Notes under the pieces: model-generated
Databases searched by the model: none
Seen by the model: the letters and a program-made list of their open reading frames with translations, nothing else
What the model was told of the DNA's origin: nothing
Part shown: positions 42,934-51,680 of the stretch, piece after piece
Position numbering within the stretch: the first letter of the stretch is position 1
Layout of the letters: each line of letters begins with the position of its first letter
Position numbers and translations under genes: made by a program
Assembly: GCA_025924815.1 (NCBI GenBank)
Contig: JAICHQ010000007.1
Location: 1-64,000 of the forward strand
DNA: 64,000 bases
Origin: Nocardioides sp.
Lineage (GTDB): Bacteria > Actinomycetota > Actinomycetes > Propionibacteriales > Nocardioidaceae
Direction: 5' to 3'

Positions 42934-44408
42934 CCGATCCGGTGCTCGGCGACCTGCAGCCCTCGGAGGTCCGCGTCCGCTTCCCTCCGAGCCCCACTGG
43001 CAACCTCCACGTCGGCAACGTCCGCAGCGCGCTGTTCAACTGGGCGTTCGCCCGCCACCACGGCGGCACGCTCGTCCTGCGCATCGAGGACACCGACCTC
43101 GCCCGGAACACCCTTGAGGGCTACCGCTCCATCATCGACTCGCTGCACTGGCTCGGCATCGACTGGGACGAGGGTCCCGAGGTCGGTGGCGACCACGGTC
43201 CCTACCGACAGTCCGAGCGCTTCCCGATCTACGCCGAGGTGGCGCAGGCGCTGCGCGAGGAGCAGGCGGCGTACGACTGCTACTGCACCACCGAGGAGGT
43301 CGATGCGCGGCGCAAGGCGAGCGGCTCGAAGAACCAGGGGTACGACGGGTTCTGCCGTGACCTCGATCCCGACCGGCTCGCGGTCTGGCAGGCCGAGGGC
43401 CGTACGCCGGTGCTGCGGTTCCGGATGCCCGAGGAGCCGATCGTCTTCGACGACCTGGTGCGCGGTGAGGTGACCTTCCTGCCGGAGCACGTGCCGGACT
43501 TCGCGATCCTGCGGGCCAACGGCGATCCGCTCTACACGCTGGTGAACCCGCTCGACGACGCGATGATGGGGATCACCCACGTGCTCCGTGGTGAGGACCT
43601 GCTCTCCTCGACCCCGCGGCAGATCCCGCTCTACCGGACCCTGCAGCGCCTGGGCGTCGGCAACGGTCCGCCCCGCTTCGGCCACCTGCCGATGGTGATG
43701 GGGGAGGGCAACCGCAAGCTGTCGAAGCGCGACCCCGGCTCCGGGCTGCTCGACTACGTGGACCGCGGCTTCCTGCCCGAGGGGCTGCTCAACTATCTGG
43801 CCCTGCTCGGGTGGGGCATCGCCGAGGACCGCGACGTCTTCACCATGCAGGAGATGGCCGAGGCCTTCGACATCCGTCGCGTCAACCCGAGCCCCGCGCG
43901 CTTCGACGTCAAGAAGCTCGAGGCGATCAACAGCGCCCACATGCGTCGCATCTCGCTGCCCGACATGACGGAGCGGGTGATCCCGTTCCTCGTGGAGGCC
44001 GAGCTCGTCGACGAGCCGATCACCTCCGACCAGCGCTCACTGCTCGATGCGGCGATGCCCTTGGTGCACGAGCGCATCAACACGCTCTCGGAGTCGGTGT
44101 CGATGCTCGGCTTCCTGTTCGTCGACGAGCAGGCGTTCGCCGTGACTGACGAGATCGACGACGCCGGTCGCGACGTCGTGCGCGCGTCGTACGACGCGTT
44201 GGCGGACCTCGACGACTGGTCAACGTCGACGATCGAGGCGGCGCTGCGGGAGACGCTCGTCGACGGAATGGGTCTGAAGCCCCGCAACGCCTTCGGGCCG
44301 GTCCGGGTTGCCGTGACCGGCAGCAGGATCAGCCCGCCGCTGTTCGAGTCCCTCGAGCTGCTGGGCCGCGAGCGCTCGCTCGGGCGCCTGCAGGCGGCCC
44401 TGGCATGA
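42930..44408 (+). CDS. gltX: Glutamyl-tRNA synthetase
   Basis: GltX charges tRNA-Glu and, in bacteria lacking GlnRS, also tRNA-Gln for amidation by GatCAB. The 492-residue class I synthetase has the HIGH-type motif [26 protein letters not shown], and the KMSKS-type motif KLSKRD, with a C-terminal helical anticodon-binding domain. The ATG overlaps the FAH gene stop. tRNA-Gln and tRNA-Glu genes follow 1.0 kb downstream. Confidence 0.97.
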   Translation: MTDPVLGDLQPSEVRVRFPPSPTGNLHVGNVRSALFNWAFARHHGGTLVLRIEDTDLARNTLEGYRSIIDSLHWLGIDWDEGPEVGGDHGPYRQSERFPIYAEVAQALREEQAAYDCYCTTEEVDARRKASGSKNQGYDGFCRDLDPDRLAVWQAEGRTPVLRFRMPEEPIVFDDLVRGEVTFLPEHVPDFAILRANGDPLYTLVNPLDDAMMGITHVLRGEDLLSSTPRQIPLYRTLQRLGVGNGPPRFGHLPMVMGEGNRKLSKRDPGSGLLDYVDRGFLPEGLLNYLALLGWGIAEDRDVFTMQEMAEAFDIRRVNPSPARFDVKKLEAINSAHMRRISLPDMTERVIPFLVEAELVDEPITSDQRSLLDAAMPLVHERINTLSESVSMLGFLFVDEQAFAVTDEIDDAGRDVVRASYDALADLDDWSTSTIEAALRETLVDGMGLKPRNAFGPVRVAVTGSRISPPLFESLELLGRERSLGRLQAALA

Positions 44409-45376
44409 CCTATCCCGGGTCGGCCAGGCTCCGGGACCCGGTCGTCTCCGACGGGCTTCCGTACCACCGCATCCATCAGGCCGGCCGCCCCGGACTGTGG
44501 CGTCCGCTGACCGGCATCCTCGTGATGTTCCTCGGCTTCCTGCTCCTCGGGGCCGCCGTCGCCTCGGCGCTGTTCGTGATCGTGTACGCCGCCACCGGCC
44601 AGGGCCTTCCCGACATCCCTCGGTTGGCAGACCTCAGGCATCCGACCCCCGCGGGGCTGGCGTTCCTCAACGTCGCGCTCGCGACGTTCATCCCCCTGGC
44701 CATGATCGGGCAGCGACTCCTGCACGGCATCCGGCCGCGATGGTTGGCGTCGGTGCGCCCGCGCCTCCGGTGGCGTTACCTGATCGCCTGCCTGGGCCTC
44801 TCGGTGGTGGCTCTCGTGGCGACCGTGATCGTGGGCTCGCTCGTCCCGGGCGACGACGGCGACATCGGCACCCATGCCAACGCGTTCACCACCACGACGT
44901 TCCACTACCTGCTGGTGATCGTGCTGCTCACGCCCTTCCAGGCGGCGGGGGAGGAGTACCTCTTCCGCGGCTACCTCACCCAGGCCGTCGGTGGTGTCTT
45001 CCGTCGCGCGTGGGTGGCCGTGCTCGTGCCCGCGTTCCTGTTCGGGCTGGCGCACGGTCTCGGCCAGAGCGTGCCGGTGTTCTTCGACCGCTTCGCCTTC
45101 GGGCTCGTCGCCGGCGCGCTGGTCATCCTCACCGGTGGGCTCGAGGCCGGCATCGCGATGCACGTCCTGAACAACTTCCTCGCCTACGGGCTCGCGCTCG
45201 CCTTCAGCGACATGGCATCCGCTCTGAACCCCTCGGGCGGCAGCTGGTGGAGCATCCCGGTGACTCTCACCCAGTCGCTGGTCTACCTCGTTCTCGCCGT
45301 CCTGGTGGCCCGCCGCATGGGCCTTGCGACCACCACCGCATCGCGCGTTTTGGAGGCCCCGCGCGCCCGCGTGTAA
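44405..45376 (+). CDS. CPBP-family intramembrane glutamic endopeptidase
   Basis: The 323-residue protein has about eight membrane spans and the CPBP/Abi (CAAX protease-like) motifs: EEYLFRGYL with the catalytic Glu pair, FGLAHGL with His, and HVLNNFLAY with His and Asn. Members process membrane-bound peptides; the substrate is unknown. The start overlaps the gltX stop by 4 nt (ATGA), so it is co-translated. Confidence 0.9.
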   Translation: MTYPGSARLRDPVVSDGLPYHRIHQAGRPGLWRPLTGILVMFLGFLLLGAAVASALFVIVYAATGQGLPDIPRLADLRHPTPAGLAFLNVALATFIPLAMIGQRLLHGIRPRWLASVRPRLRWRYLIACLGLSVVALVATVIVGSLVPGDDGDIGTHANAFTTTTFHYLLVIVLLTPFQAAGEEYLFRGYLTQAVGGVFRRAWVAVLVPAFLFGLAHGLGQSVPVFFDRFAFGLVAGALVILTGGLEAGIAMHVLNNFLAYGLALAFSDMASALNPSGGSWWSIPVTLTQSLVYLVLAVLVARRMGLATTTASRVLEAPRARV

Positions 45377-45453
45377 CCTTTCCCGGCGGTCGGTCCCGTG
45401 CCCGCCGGGGCGCTCCTCGCAGAGCGTTGCAGGCACGAAAGCCGGTCAACCAT

Positions 45454-45525
45454 TGGGGTATGGTGTAATTGGCAGCACGACTGGTTCTGGTCCAGTTAGT
45501 CTAGGTTCGAGTCCTAGTACCCCAG
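45454..45525 (+). tRNA. tRNA-Gln (CTG)
   Basis: TGGGGTA at 45454 pairs with TACCCCA (45518-45524). The cloverleaf has D-loop AATTGGCAG, anticodon arm ACTGG-TTCTGGT-CCAGT with anticodon CTG, and TTCGAGT in the T-loop. CCA is not encoded. An intrinsic terminator follows at 45563. Confidence 0.97.
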
Positions 45526-45562
45526 CGAGAGCCAGTCTGGGGTGCAGCGCGAGCATCGCGAC

Positions 45563-45585
45563 ATCCCGGTTCCGACCGGGATTTT
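45563..45585 (+). terminator. Intrinsic terminator after tRNA-Gln
   Basis: ATCCCGGT (45563-45570) pairs with ACCGGGAT (45575-45582) around TCCG, followed by TTT then GTTG. It would end the gltX/CPBP/tRNA-Gln unit before tRNA-Glu. Confidence 0.8.
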
Positions 45586-45636
45586 GTTGCCTCTCCGGGC
45601 GTTCGATAGGGTCTCGTCTCGCGTGTGAACGTGCTC

Positions 45637-45709
45637 GCCCCCGTTGTGTAGCGGCCTAGCACGCCGCCCTCTCAAGGCGGTAGCGCCGGTTCGAATCCGG
45701 TCGGGGGTA
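45637..45709 (+). tRNA. tRNA-Glu (CTC), island integration site
   Basis: GCCCCCG (45637-45643) pairs with CGGGGGT (45702-45708). The anticodon arm CCGCC-CTCTCAA-GGCGG has anticodon CTC, the T-arm is CCGG-TTCGAAT-CCGG, and CCA is encoded at 45710-45712. The 3' half from 45672 is duplicated at 58509-58550, marking integration of the island into this gene while keeping it intact. Confidence 0.97.
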
Positions 45710-45713
45710 CCAC
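45672..45713. repeat. attL: tRNA-Glu end copy of the 42-bp direct repeat
   Basis: TCAAGGCGGTAGC (45672-45684), one variable base (G), then 28 bp from CCGGTTCGAATCC to the CCAC after the tRNA (45686-45713) recur in the same orientation at 58509-58550. Forty-one of 42 positions match. This is the usual pattern for tyrosine integrase insertion at a tRNA 3' end. Confidence 0.9.
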
Positions 45714-45789
45714 TCCGAAAGGCGGTCCTGACCAGCGGCAACGCTGTCCGGGGCCGCTTCGTCGTTTCGACTCGAATGGGTCTCGGGCA

Positions 45790-46530
45790 ACACCGGGGCA
45801 ACACCGGGCAAACGCGCGCAGTCGCTCGCCGGGCTCGCGCCGTTTCGGGGGCGGCGTCCATCGCGCTGCCGACCTCGTCGAGCCGGTCCTCGAAGAGATC
45901 CCCGTATTGTCCAGCGTGATCGTCGCCGAGCTGTGCCCGAGCATCTGCTGGACGACCTTGACGTCGGCGCCGCTGGCGATCGCCACGCTGGCGGCGGTGT
46001 GCCGCAGCTGGTGCAGGTGGAGGTCGGGCACGCCGATCGCCATGGCCGCCGCACCGAACGCGGTCCGGAAGGTGCTGACCCGCAGTGGCTGGCCGTTGCG
46101 GATGCCCGAGAAGACCAGGTCGTCGGGTCGTTTGCCGCGCACGTGTTCGGCGAGCTCGGCGGCGCGGAACCGCGGGATCGGCACCTCGCGTGTGCTGGTG
46201 GGTCTTGGGTGTGCCCCAGACGACGCCCAGACCTTGGACGGGCCGACTCTACGATGACGGCGCATCTGCGGCGTAGGTCGAGCCGGGGACGCGGAGGGCG
46301 GCCACCTCGCCGAATCGGACTCCGGTGTGGGCGAGGAACAGCACGACCAGCCGGTAGGTCTCGTTGGCGCGGGTGTCGAGGCTGCTGTGCTTGCTCGGGT
46401 CGCTGGGATACCCGGTCGTCGTGGCGAGATCGTCGACCTGGTCGTGGGTGAGGTAACGGTGCTCGTGCCTGTCCGCGTGGTCGAGGACGCCTCCACGGCC
46501 GACGGCGGGGAGCTGGTGCCGGTCCCCGCC
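45790..46530 (-). pseudogene. Tyrosine recombinase (phage-type integrase), frame-broken remnant
   Basis: Three frames together give a phage integrase catalytic domain: YLTHDQVDDLA...LAHTGVRFGEVAALRV (ArgI, about 46460-46290), then DLVFSGIRNGQPLR...HLHQLRHTAASVAIASGADVKVVQQMLGHSSATITLD (His/ArgII, to about 45910), then YGDLFEDRLDE with the catalytic Tyr in a third frame. At least two frame changes (near 46280 and 45908) and absence of a recognisable N-terminal arm-binding region indicate a pseudogene. It points toward attL, as is usual. Ends are approximate. Confidence 0.85.
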
Positions 46531-46619
46531 GAAGGCGATCCCGCCGGAGGTCTCGTCGGTGATGGTGAGCAGTGCGGGGGCGGTGTCCTGGTCGAGCCCT
46601 CGCGCTCGGAACCTCGGTG

Positions 46620-47299
46620 GTCTTCCTTCGGCGGCTCCCGCAGCGCGATTGGCCCCGTGACCCCAAGGCACACTCTCCGATGCGAGCCGAGATCACCGAA
46701 GGCATGCGCTGGATCTTCCGAGATCCCACCCTGCGTGCCTTGGCCATCGCGACGACCTTGCTCGCCGCCTCCACCGGCATGTTGCTTGCGGTCCTGGTTC
46801 TCCACGTCGTCAGCACGCTCCGGGCCTCCGAAAGCAGCTACGGGCTCCTGTTCACCCTCTACGCAGGCGGCGGCCTCGTCATCTCGACCGTCGTAGCCAG
46901 AGCACACTCCCAATGGGGAACGCGCAGATGCCTCGTCAGTTCAGCATCACTCGGTGCCCTGAGCCTGCTCATCGTCGCCCTGGGACGACGGTGATCCAGA
47001 CTGCCATCGGAATGGTGGTCCTCGGAATCGCCACCATGCTCTACAACGTCATCGCGGTCACGGTGCGCCAGCGACGAACCCCCAACCCACTCTTGGGTCG
47101 CGTTTCCAGCGTCTTCAACGTGTTGGGCGTGGGCTCACTGCCCCTCGCAGCCCTCGCCGCCGGAATGCTCGCCAAGGCCTACGGCACACGACCCACCATC
47201 GCGATCAGCGCCGCACCCTGCCTCCTGACGACCTTCGCAATCCTTCTGTTCGTTCCCCACCACGACCCTTCAGTGCAACACCCGCAATGCTCCAAGTGA
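46620..47299 (+). pseudogene. MFS transporter, 5'-truncated and frameshifted
   Basis: The first frame (to about 46985) reads EITEGMRWIFRDPTLRALAIATTLLAAS...YGLLFTLYAGGGLVIS, typical of the cytoplasmic loop and seventh-eighth spans of EntS-like major facilitator exporters. The second (from about 46985 to 47299) continues TVIQTAIGMVVLGIATMLYNV...LLGRVSSVFNVLGVGSLPLAALAAGMLA. The N-terminal half is missing, and the frames are joined by an indel near 46980. It abuts the broken integrase, so this end of the island is decayed. Confidence 0.8.
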
Positions 47300-47343
47300 G
47301 TGCACGCTCATGCCGGCGCTCACACTCGCCCTCACGTGAGCGG

Positions 47344-47523
47344 TCAAATCGACGGCCCGCTCTGAGGTGGGTGCTTCGCCAACGAGTCGCGCGCACTCCC
47401 ATCATGCTGACCCGGTTCGGCTCCCGACCTTCGGCGAGACCGGTACATGTTCGTTCGGCTGAACCACCACAAGCCGAGCACGACACAGATGATCAGGAAC
47501 GCAATTTCGACCACCGCGACCAT
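47344..47523 (-). CDS. Small single-span membrane protein, unknown
   Basis: The 59-residue frame starts MVAVVEIAFLIICVVLG with a membrane span followed by WWFSRTNMYRSRRRSG, then a polar tail. GGAGGGAAG lies about 7 nt before ATG 47523, a strong ribosome site. Positive residues after the span predict the C-terminus in the cytoplasm. No named family recognised. Confidence 0.6.
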   Translation of the reverse strand: MVAVVEIAFLIICVVLGLWWFSRTNMYRSRRRSGAEPGQHDGSARDSLAKHPPQSGPSI

Positions 47524-47600
47524 GGCGCACTTCCCTCCCCCGAGGATCACCACGATACGCGCGCACCGCTGACATCGATGTCACGGCGAAACGCCAACGA

Positions 47601-47624
47601 ATGCCGCTGACATGGGACTGCCGG
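47601..47624 (-). repeat. Dispersed palindromic repeat, copy 1 (partial)
   Basis: On the minus strand it reads CCGGCAGTCCCATG-TCAGCGGCAT, matching the 3' half of the element best seen at 58053-58092. It lies in a 244-bp non-coding stretch before the gene at 47768. Confidence 0.6.
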
Positions 47625-47767
47625 AATCCCGGCGTAACTGGCCACTGGCGTCCTAGTTGTCCGAGGGGCTGATGCGCCCCTCGAAGGTGGCCGCCCGCAC
47701 CTGAACGCCTCCATGCCAGTGGCATGAGAGTGCTTTGGTTCCTGGTGAGCTGCGCCAGACTGAGAAC

Positions 47768-48331
47768 GTGACGGAGGTACGACCTGCTGTGGACGCGGAC
47801 CCAGCCCAATGGCTGCTTCGGTCTCATGTCGATTGGCGGGACCTTGTTCGCTACGGTCCGCCGGGCTTTGACGTGTACGTGCGGATCGCCCTTGTCGAGG
47901 ATGCCGACGGAGCCGGCCGGGAAGGAGAAGAACCTGCCCTGCGAACAGCACTTGCGACCCTGGTAGGCCATACCACCACGCCCGCGAGCGGATACGCCGC
48001 GATCTGGGAGAGCTGGATCAGCGGGGTCCCGGCCCCCAGGGCTCCGCGAGTGGCGATTCCGGATCGAGTCATGCTGCTGTTCACCGGCCCGGTTGAAGAA
48101 CTCAGAGATGCGCCGGCTCTGGCTTGGTACGGCTCCGCGCGAGGCGTCTATCAAGAACCGCACCTCGTATGGCCCGAGGACCACGCCTGGTGCCTGGCCT
48201 GCGAGGTCGACGAGGAGGTCGAGTTCACCGTGGGATGCTCCGTCGGCGCGTCCCTAGCTCTGGCTAGAGCGCTACCCGGCGGAGTCCGAAGGGTGCTCTA
48301 CGGAGAGTCCGCTCCGTTGTACCGCGGCTAG
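47768..48331 (+). CDS. Hypothetical protein, unknown
   Basis: The 187-residue soluble protein has no signal peptide. It contains PAQWLLRSHVDWRDLVRYGPPGFDVYVRI near residue 10 and several Trp-rich acidic segments (VWPEDHAWCLACEVDEEVEF). Similar actinobacterial hypothetical proteins with the WLL...DW..L..YGPPGF block exist to my recollection, but I know no function. GTG 47768 is the likely start. It is island cargo between two copies of the dispersed repeat. Confidence 0.7.
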   Translation: MTEVRPAVDADPAQWLLRSHVDWRDLVRYGPPGFDVYVRIALVEDADGAGREGEEPALRTALATLVGHTTTPASGYAAIWESWISGVPAPRAPRVAIPDRVMLLFTGPVEELRDAPALAWYGSARGVYQEPHLVWPEDHAWCLACEVDEEVEFTVGCSVGASLALARALPGGVRRVLYGESAPLYRG

Positions 48332-48340
48332 CGCCAGCAT

Positions 48341-48374
48341 CCGCTCATCAGCAAGACCGCCCAGATCAGCGGCA
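48341..48374 (+). repeat. Dispersed palindromic repeat, copy 2
   Basis: CCGCTCATCAGCAAGACC then GCCCAGATCAGCGGCA aligns with the 58053 copy over its first 34 nt. It lies 9 bp after the stop of the gene at 47768 and just before the SnoaL-like gene. Confidence 0.65.
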
Positions 48375-48385
48375 GAGGAGTGCAC

Positions 48386-48802
48386 TTGCGCGATGCTGTG
48401 ACTGTGAAGCAGCCAACCCCTGTGATCGTGCGCTGGCTCGAAGCGGGAGACGGTGGCGACGTTGATCAGTTCGATGATCTGCTCCACGCCGATGCTGTGA
48501 TCCACGCGCCTCGTGGCCTGTCTACGGACTCTCGAGACGCCGAGAAGTCGGTGTGGCTAGCCGCAATAGCGGCCATGCCCGACCTTCGGCACGAGGTCCA
48601 AGAAGTCATCGTCGATGGTGATACCGAGATGGCGCGAGTCGTCGTGACCGGAACCCTTGTGGCTGAGTTCGGCGGGTTCCCAGGCTCGGGCCGGAGCTTC
48701 CACATGGATCAGGCCGTGATCTGCCACCTGCGGGACGGGAAGATCATTGAAGCGTGGGAGATCGCGGATGTTGGATCGCTCAGCGACCAGGACCAGCCGT
48801 AG
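48386..48802 (+). CDS. SnoaL/NTF2-fold polyketide cyclase-like protein
   Basis: The 138-residue protein has the SnoaL-like (NTF2-fold) pattern: IVRWLEAGDGGDVDQFDDLLHADAVIHAP, AIAAMPDLRHEVQEVIVDGD, ARVVVTGT, GGFPGSGRSFHMDQAVICHLRDGKIIEAWEIAD. Such proteins are ester cyclases or small hydrolases, many uncharacterised. GAGGAG at 48375-48380 favours TTG 48386 (5 nt spacing); GTG 48398 is an alternative. Confidence 0.8.
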   Translation: MRDAVTVKQPTPVIVRWLEAGDGGDVDQFDDLLHADAVIHAPRGLSTDSRDAEKSVWLAAIAAMPDLRHEVQEVIVDGDTEMARVVVTGTLVAEFGGFPGSGRSFHMDQAVICHLRDGKIIEAWEIADVGSLSDQDQP

Positions 48803-48814
48803 GGAACGATCCAA

Positions 48815-48858
48815 CCGCTGATCGGCAGGACTGCGCGCACGACCAGCGGCATGAGCGG
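48815..48858 (+). repeat. Dispersed palindromic repeat, copy 3
   Basis: It begins CCGCTGATCGGCAGGACT and ends ACCAGCGGCATGAGCGG, 13 bp after the SnoaL-like gene stop. The ends CCGCT-ATC and ATGAGCGG are near-complementary. Confidence 0.65.
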
Positions 48859-48935
48859 AACGCCATGCCGGACAGCGGCACGGGCGGTCACTGCATCGTC
48901 TCGCTCAACCGCTCTTGATCGTGCGCTTGGTTGCC

Positions 48936-49349
48936 TCAGTCGTCGGTGTCTCGGTGGAGCGTCCCGATGGAAACGAGTCGGCCCCCTGGTGTGCGGACGC
49001 GGACCACGTTGCCCGGGACCATCTTCGGTACGCCGGAGTGCCGGTCCATGTGCGCCCGTCCGCCTTGGTCGACGCGCATCTTTCCCACGAAGGTGCCGTG
49101 CACGCGGACCGTCAGCCGCTTATCGTGCAGGCTCCTGACGCCAGAGATGAAGATCTCGAACTCGCGACCGCTGCGGTCGGACTCATACTCCGCGTAGCCT
49201 CCTGCGCGGGGAAGGGCGGCGGTGGAGTGCATCTGGGTTTCGAGGTCGACCTCGGCTGCCTGCACTGGGGCGGCCATGGGCACGAGCAGGATTCCACTAG
49301 GTCCTGCCGCGAGCAGTCCCACCAAGAGCCTGTGCTGCGTCGTGGACAT
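48936..49349 (-). CDS. Small secreted protein, unknown
   Basis: The 137-residue product has a Sec signal peptide (MSTTQHRLLVGLLAAGPSG... to about residue 32, VQA|AE). The mature part is hydrophilic with beta-like strands (EFEIFISGV, RLTVRVHGTFVGKMRV, NVVRVRTPGGRLVSIGTL). GGAGGGAGAAAAAC immediately upstream of ATG 49349 is a very strong ribosome site. No family recognised. Confidence 0.7.
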   Translation of the reverse strand: MSTTQHRLLVGLLAAGPSGILLVPMAAPVQAAEVDLETQMHSTAALPRAGGYAEYESDRSGREFEIFISGVRSLHDKRLTVRVHGTFVGKMRVDQGGRAHMDRHSGVPKMVPGNVVRVRTPGGRLVSIGTLHRDTDD

Positions 49350-49660
49350 GTTTTTCTCCCTCCTGTGGCCAGCGGTCGCTGCTGAGCGCCGATTCACGGT
49401 CCACGGAGCGCCCACACGTTGTACTCGGCCGAGCGCTCCAGGGCCGCTCATCTACCGTCTCTCCTGAGCACCACGGGAGCAGAGAGCACAACGTCACCCG
49501 GCGGCTGGACCTACTTCCCGGGTTCGCTGTTCGGCAGGAGCGCTCAGGGACAGCGGCATGAGCGTGCTTTCGCCTGATGGTTTGCCATGGGCGGATGGCG
49601 GGGAAGGCGATCATCGCGATGTTGTCTGCACCCGGCGGGGCTGCGGTCAGTTCCCGTGAG
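49350..49660. other. Non-coding stretch in the island
   Basis: No convincing gene is seen in these 311 bp. It holds the presumed promoter of the secreted-protein gene and, at 49532-49564, a copy of the dispersed repeat. Confidence 0.5.
49532..49564 (+). repeat. Dispersed palindromic repeat, copy 4
   Basis: CGGCAGGAGCGCTCAGG then GACAGCGGCATGAGCG matches the 3' two thirds of the 58053 copy. It lies about 100 bp beyond the 3' end of the minus-strand response regulator gene. Confidence 0.6.
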
Positions 49661-50326
49661 TCAGGGTTCGAAGCGGTAGCCCATGCCGGGCTCGGTGATC
49701 AGGTGGCGGGGGGAGGCCGGGTCGTGCTCGAGCTTCTTGCGAAGGGCAGCGACGTACACGCGAAGGTAGTGGGTCTCGCGGCCGTAGGCCGGTCCCCATA
49801 CTTGGTGCAGTAGGTCCTGCTGGCTGACGAGTCGACCGGGTGTGCGCACAAGCAAGTCGAGCAGACCCCACTCGGTCGGGGTAAGACGGATGACGACGCC
49901 GGCCCGCGCGACCCGACGTGCGGGAAGGTCGATCACGAGGTCGCCTGCCCGGATGACGGGCACGTCGGATCCGGCGCGACGGGCGACGGCGCGGATGCGG
50001 GCTAGCAGCTCGTCCATGCCGAAGGGCTTGGTGACGTAGTCGTCGGCACCGAGATTGAGGGCCTGCACCTTCTCCGTCGATTCGGCCCGGGCGGAGAGGA
50101 CGACAACGGGGATGGTGCTCGAGGCACGCAACCGTTGCAGCACGTCGAGGCCGGACAGGTCGGGCAGGCCAAGGTCTAGCACGACGACGTCCGGGGCATC
50201 CTCGTGCGCCGCCTGGATCGCCGAGCGCCCGTCGGCGGTCACCAGAACCTCGTGTCCGGCAGCCCGTAAGCCGATCCCCAGGGTCTGCCGCAACGTCGGG
50301 TCGTCGTCGACAAGCAGGACCTTCAC
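49661..50326 (-). CDS. KdpE-like OmpR-family response regulator
   Basis: The 221-residue protein has a receiver domain (VDDDPTLRQTLG, phospho-acceptor D51 in VVVLDLGLPD, DDYVTKPF) and an OmpR-type winged helix (LTPTEWGLLDLLVRTPGRLVSQQDLLHQVWG...LRVYVAALRKKLE). The sequence is closest in character to KdpE. Its start overlaps the kinase gene stop by 4 nt. No kdpFABC genes are in the window, so it probably controls the neighbouring permease. Confidence 0.93.
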   Translation of the reverse strand: MKVLLVDDDPTLRQTLGIGLRAAGHEVLVTADGRSAIQAAHEDAPDVVVLDLGLPDLSGLDVLQRLRASSTIPVVVLSARAESTEKVQALNLGADDYVTKPFGMDELLARIRAVARRAGSDVPVIRAGDLVIDLPARRVARAGVVIRLTPTEWGLLDLLVRTPGRLVSQQDLLHQVWGPAYGRETHYLRVYVAALRKKLEHDPASPRHLITEPGMGYRFEP

Positions 50327-51663
50327 GAGTCCTCCCCCGGCAGGTCGAGCACCATGGTCAGGCCACCGCCGGGGGTGTCGAATGCGTTGAGGGTGCCGCC
50401 CTGTGCCTCTGTCAGCCCGCGGGCGACCGCGAGTCCGAGACCGACCCCGGTGCCGACGTCTCCGTGCTGCTGTAACGGCTCGAAGATCCGGGCCCGCAGC
50501 TCCGGGTCGACGCCAGTTCCGTGGTCGACGACGCGGAGCTCGACGCGCGGACCGCGGGTCATGGCCTCGATCTCGACGGCCTCGCTGTAGCGCAGTGCGT
50601 TGGTGACCAGGTTGGCCAGGACGCGCTCGAGCAGCCCGGGATCGACGGACGCCGTCGGGAGGACTCCGCTACGGACCCGTTCGGCTCCCTCGAGCCCTGC
50701 CAGGGCCCGGCCGAGCACCTCCCCGAGGGGCACCTCCTGGGCGATCGGTAGCACGGCCCCGGTCTGCAGCCGGCTCATGTCGAGCAGGTCGCTCACCATC
50801 GTGGTCAGGCGCGCGATGGACGTTCCCATTGCGTCGAGAAGCTCGTGGCGCTCGGCCGGCTTGAGGTGCTGATGGTGCGTCTGCAGGGTCTCGGTCGCCG
50901 AACGGAGACCGGCCAAGGGTGTGCGCAGGTCGTGGGAGACGGCGGCCAGCAGGGCGGTGCGCGTGCGGTTGCCCGCCTCGAGCTGCTGGGCGGCCATGCT
51001 CTGCTGGACCAGGAGTTCCCGCTCGCGGAGCACGCCCATGTGTGAGGCGAACGCGGCCGCGATCGACTGTTCTCGTTCACCGAGGTGGACGTCGCGGAGG
51101 ACGAGCCAGCCTCCGGCACCCGCGGGCAGGGACGCACTGTTTGGGGTCGGGACGGGCTCGTTGGTCAGCAGGTCGGCGGCCGAGGCCCCGAACGTCTCGC
51201 CGGCCAGCTCGAGCAGCCGGGGGACGCCGTACTCCCCGCCGAGAACGCGGCGGTTGAGCATTGCCAGCGTCGCCGCCTCCTGATCTGCGCGCAGCGCCTG
51301 CTCACGGCGCCGCGCTGCCGCGTCCACGACCGTCGCGACAGCGACCGCCGTGACCGCGAAGACCAGCAGCGCCCAGAGGTCGGATCCCGAGGCGATATCG
51401 AGCGTGTGGACCGGTGGGATGACGAAGTAGTTGAGCAGCAGCGCCGCGGCGACAGCGGCGACCAGCCCCGGCCAGCGGCCACCGACGATGGCGACGAGCA
51501 CGGTGAGGCTGAGGTACAACATCGTGGCCAGCGCGACCTCGGCGTTGACCACGATGAGCAGCACTGTGAGCGCCGGAAGGCCCACGAGAGCGAGTCCCCA
51601 CCCGAGCAGGACCCGGCGTACGCCGAGTCCGCGACCGGTCTCCTTCACGCGCTCAGTGTCCAC
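50323..51663 (-). CDS. KdpD-type sensor kinase lacking the N-terminal KdpD/USP domains
   Basis: The 446-residue protein starts with the DUF4118 membrane region of KdpD (about 18-115, four spans), then a linker/GAF-like part, a HisKA domain with H244 in AAVSHDLRTPLAGL, and HATPase motifs NLVTNALRYS, DHGTGVDPE and GVGLGLAVARGL. Canonical KdpD is about 850-900 residues with N-terminal KdpD and USP domains; both are missing. GTG 51663 is taken as the start. It is 17 bp downstream of the permease gene. Confidence 0.92.
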   Translation of the reverse strand: MDTERVKETGRGLGVRRVLLGWGLALVGLPALTVLLIVVNAEVALATMLYLSLTVLVAIVGGRWPGLVAAVAAALLLNYFVIPPVHTLDIASGSDLWALLVFAVTAVAVATVVDAAARRREQALRADQEAATLAMLNRRVLGGEYGVPRLLELAGETFGASAADLLTNEPVPTPNSASLPAGAGGWLVLRDVHLGEREQSIAAAFASHMGVLRERELLVQQSMAAQQLEAGNRTRTALLAAVSHDLRTPLAGLRSATETLQTHHQHLKPAERHELLDAMGTSIARLTTMVSDLLDMSRLQTGAVLPIAQEVPLGEVLGRALAGLEGAERVRSGVLPTASVDPGLLERVLANLVTNALRYSEAVEIEAMTRGPRVELRVVDHGTGVDPELRARIFEPLQQHGDVGTGVGLGLAVARGLTEAQGGTLNAFDTPGGGLTMVLDLPGEDS

Positions 51664-51680
51664 CTCTGCTCGCGCCAGGT

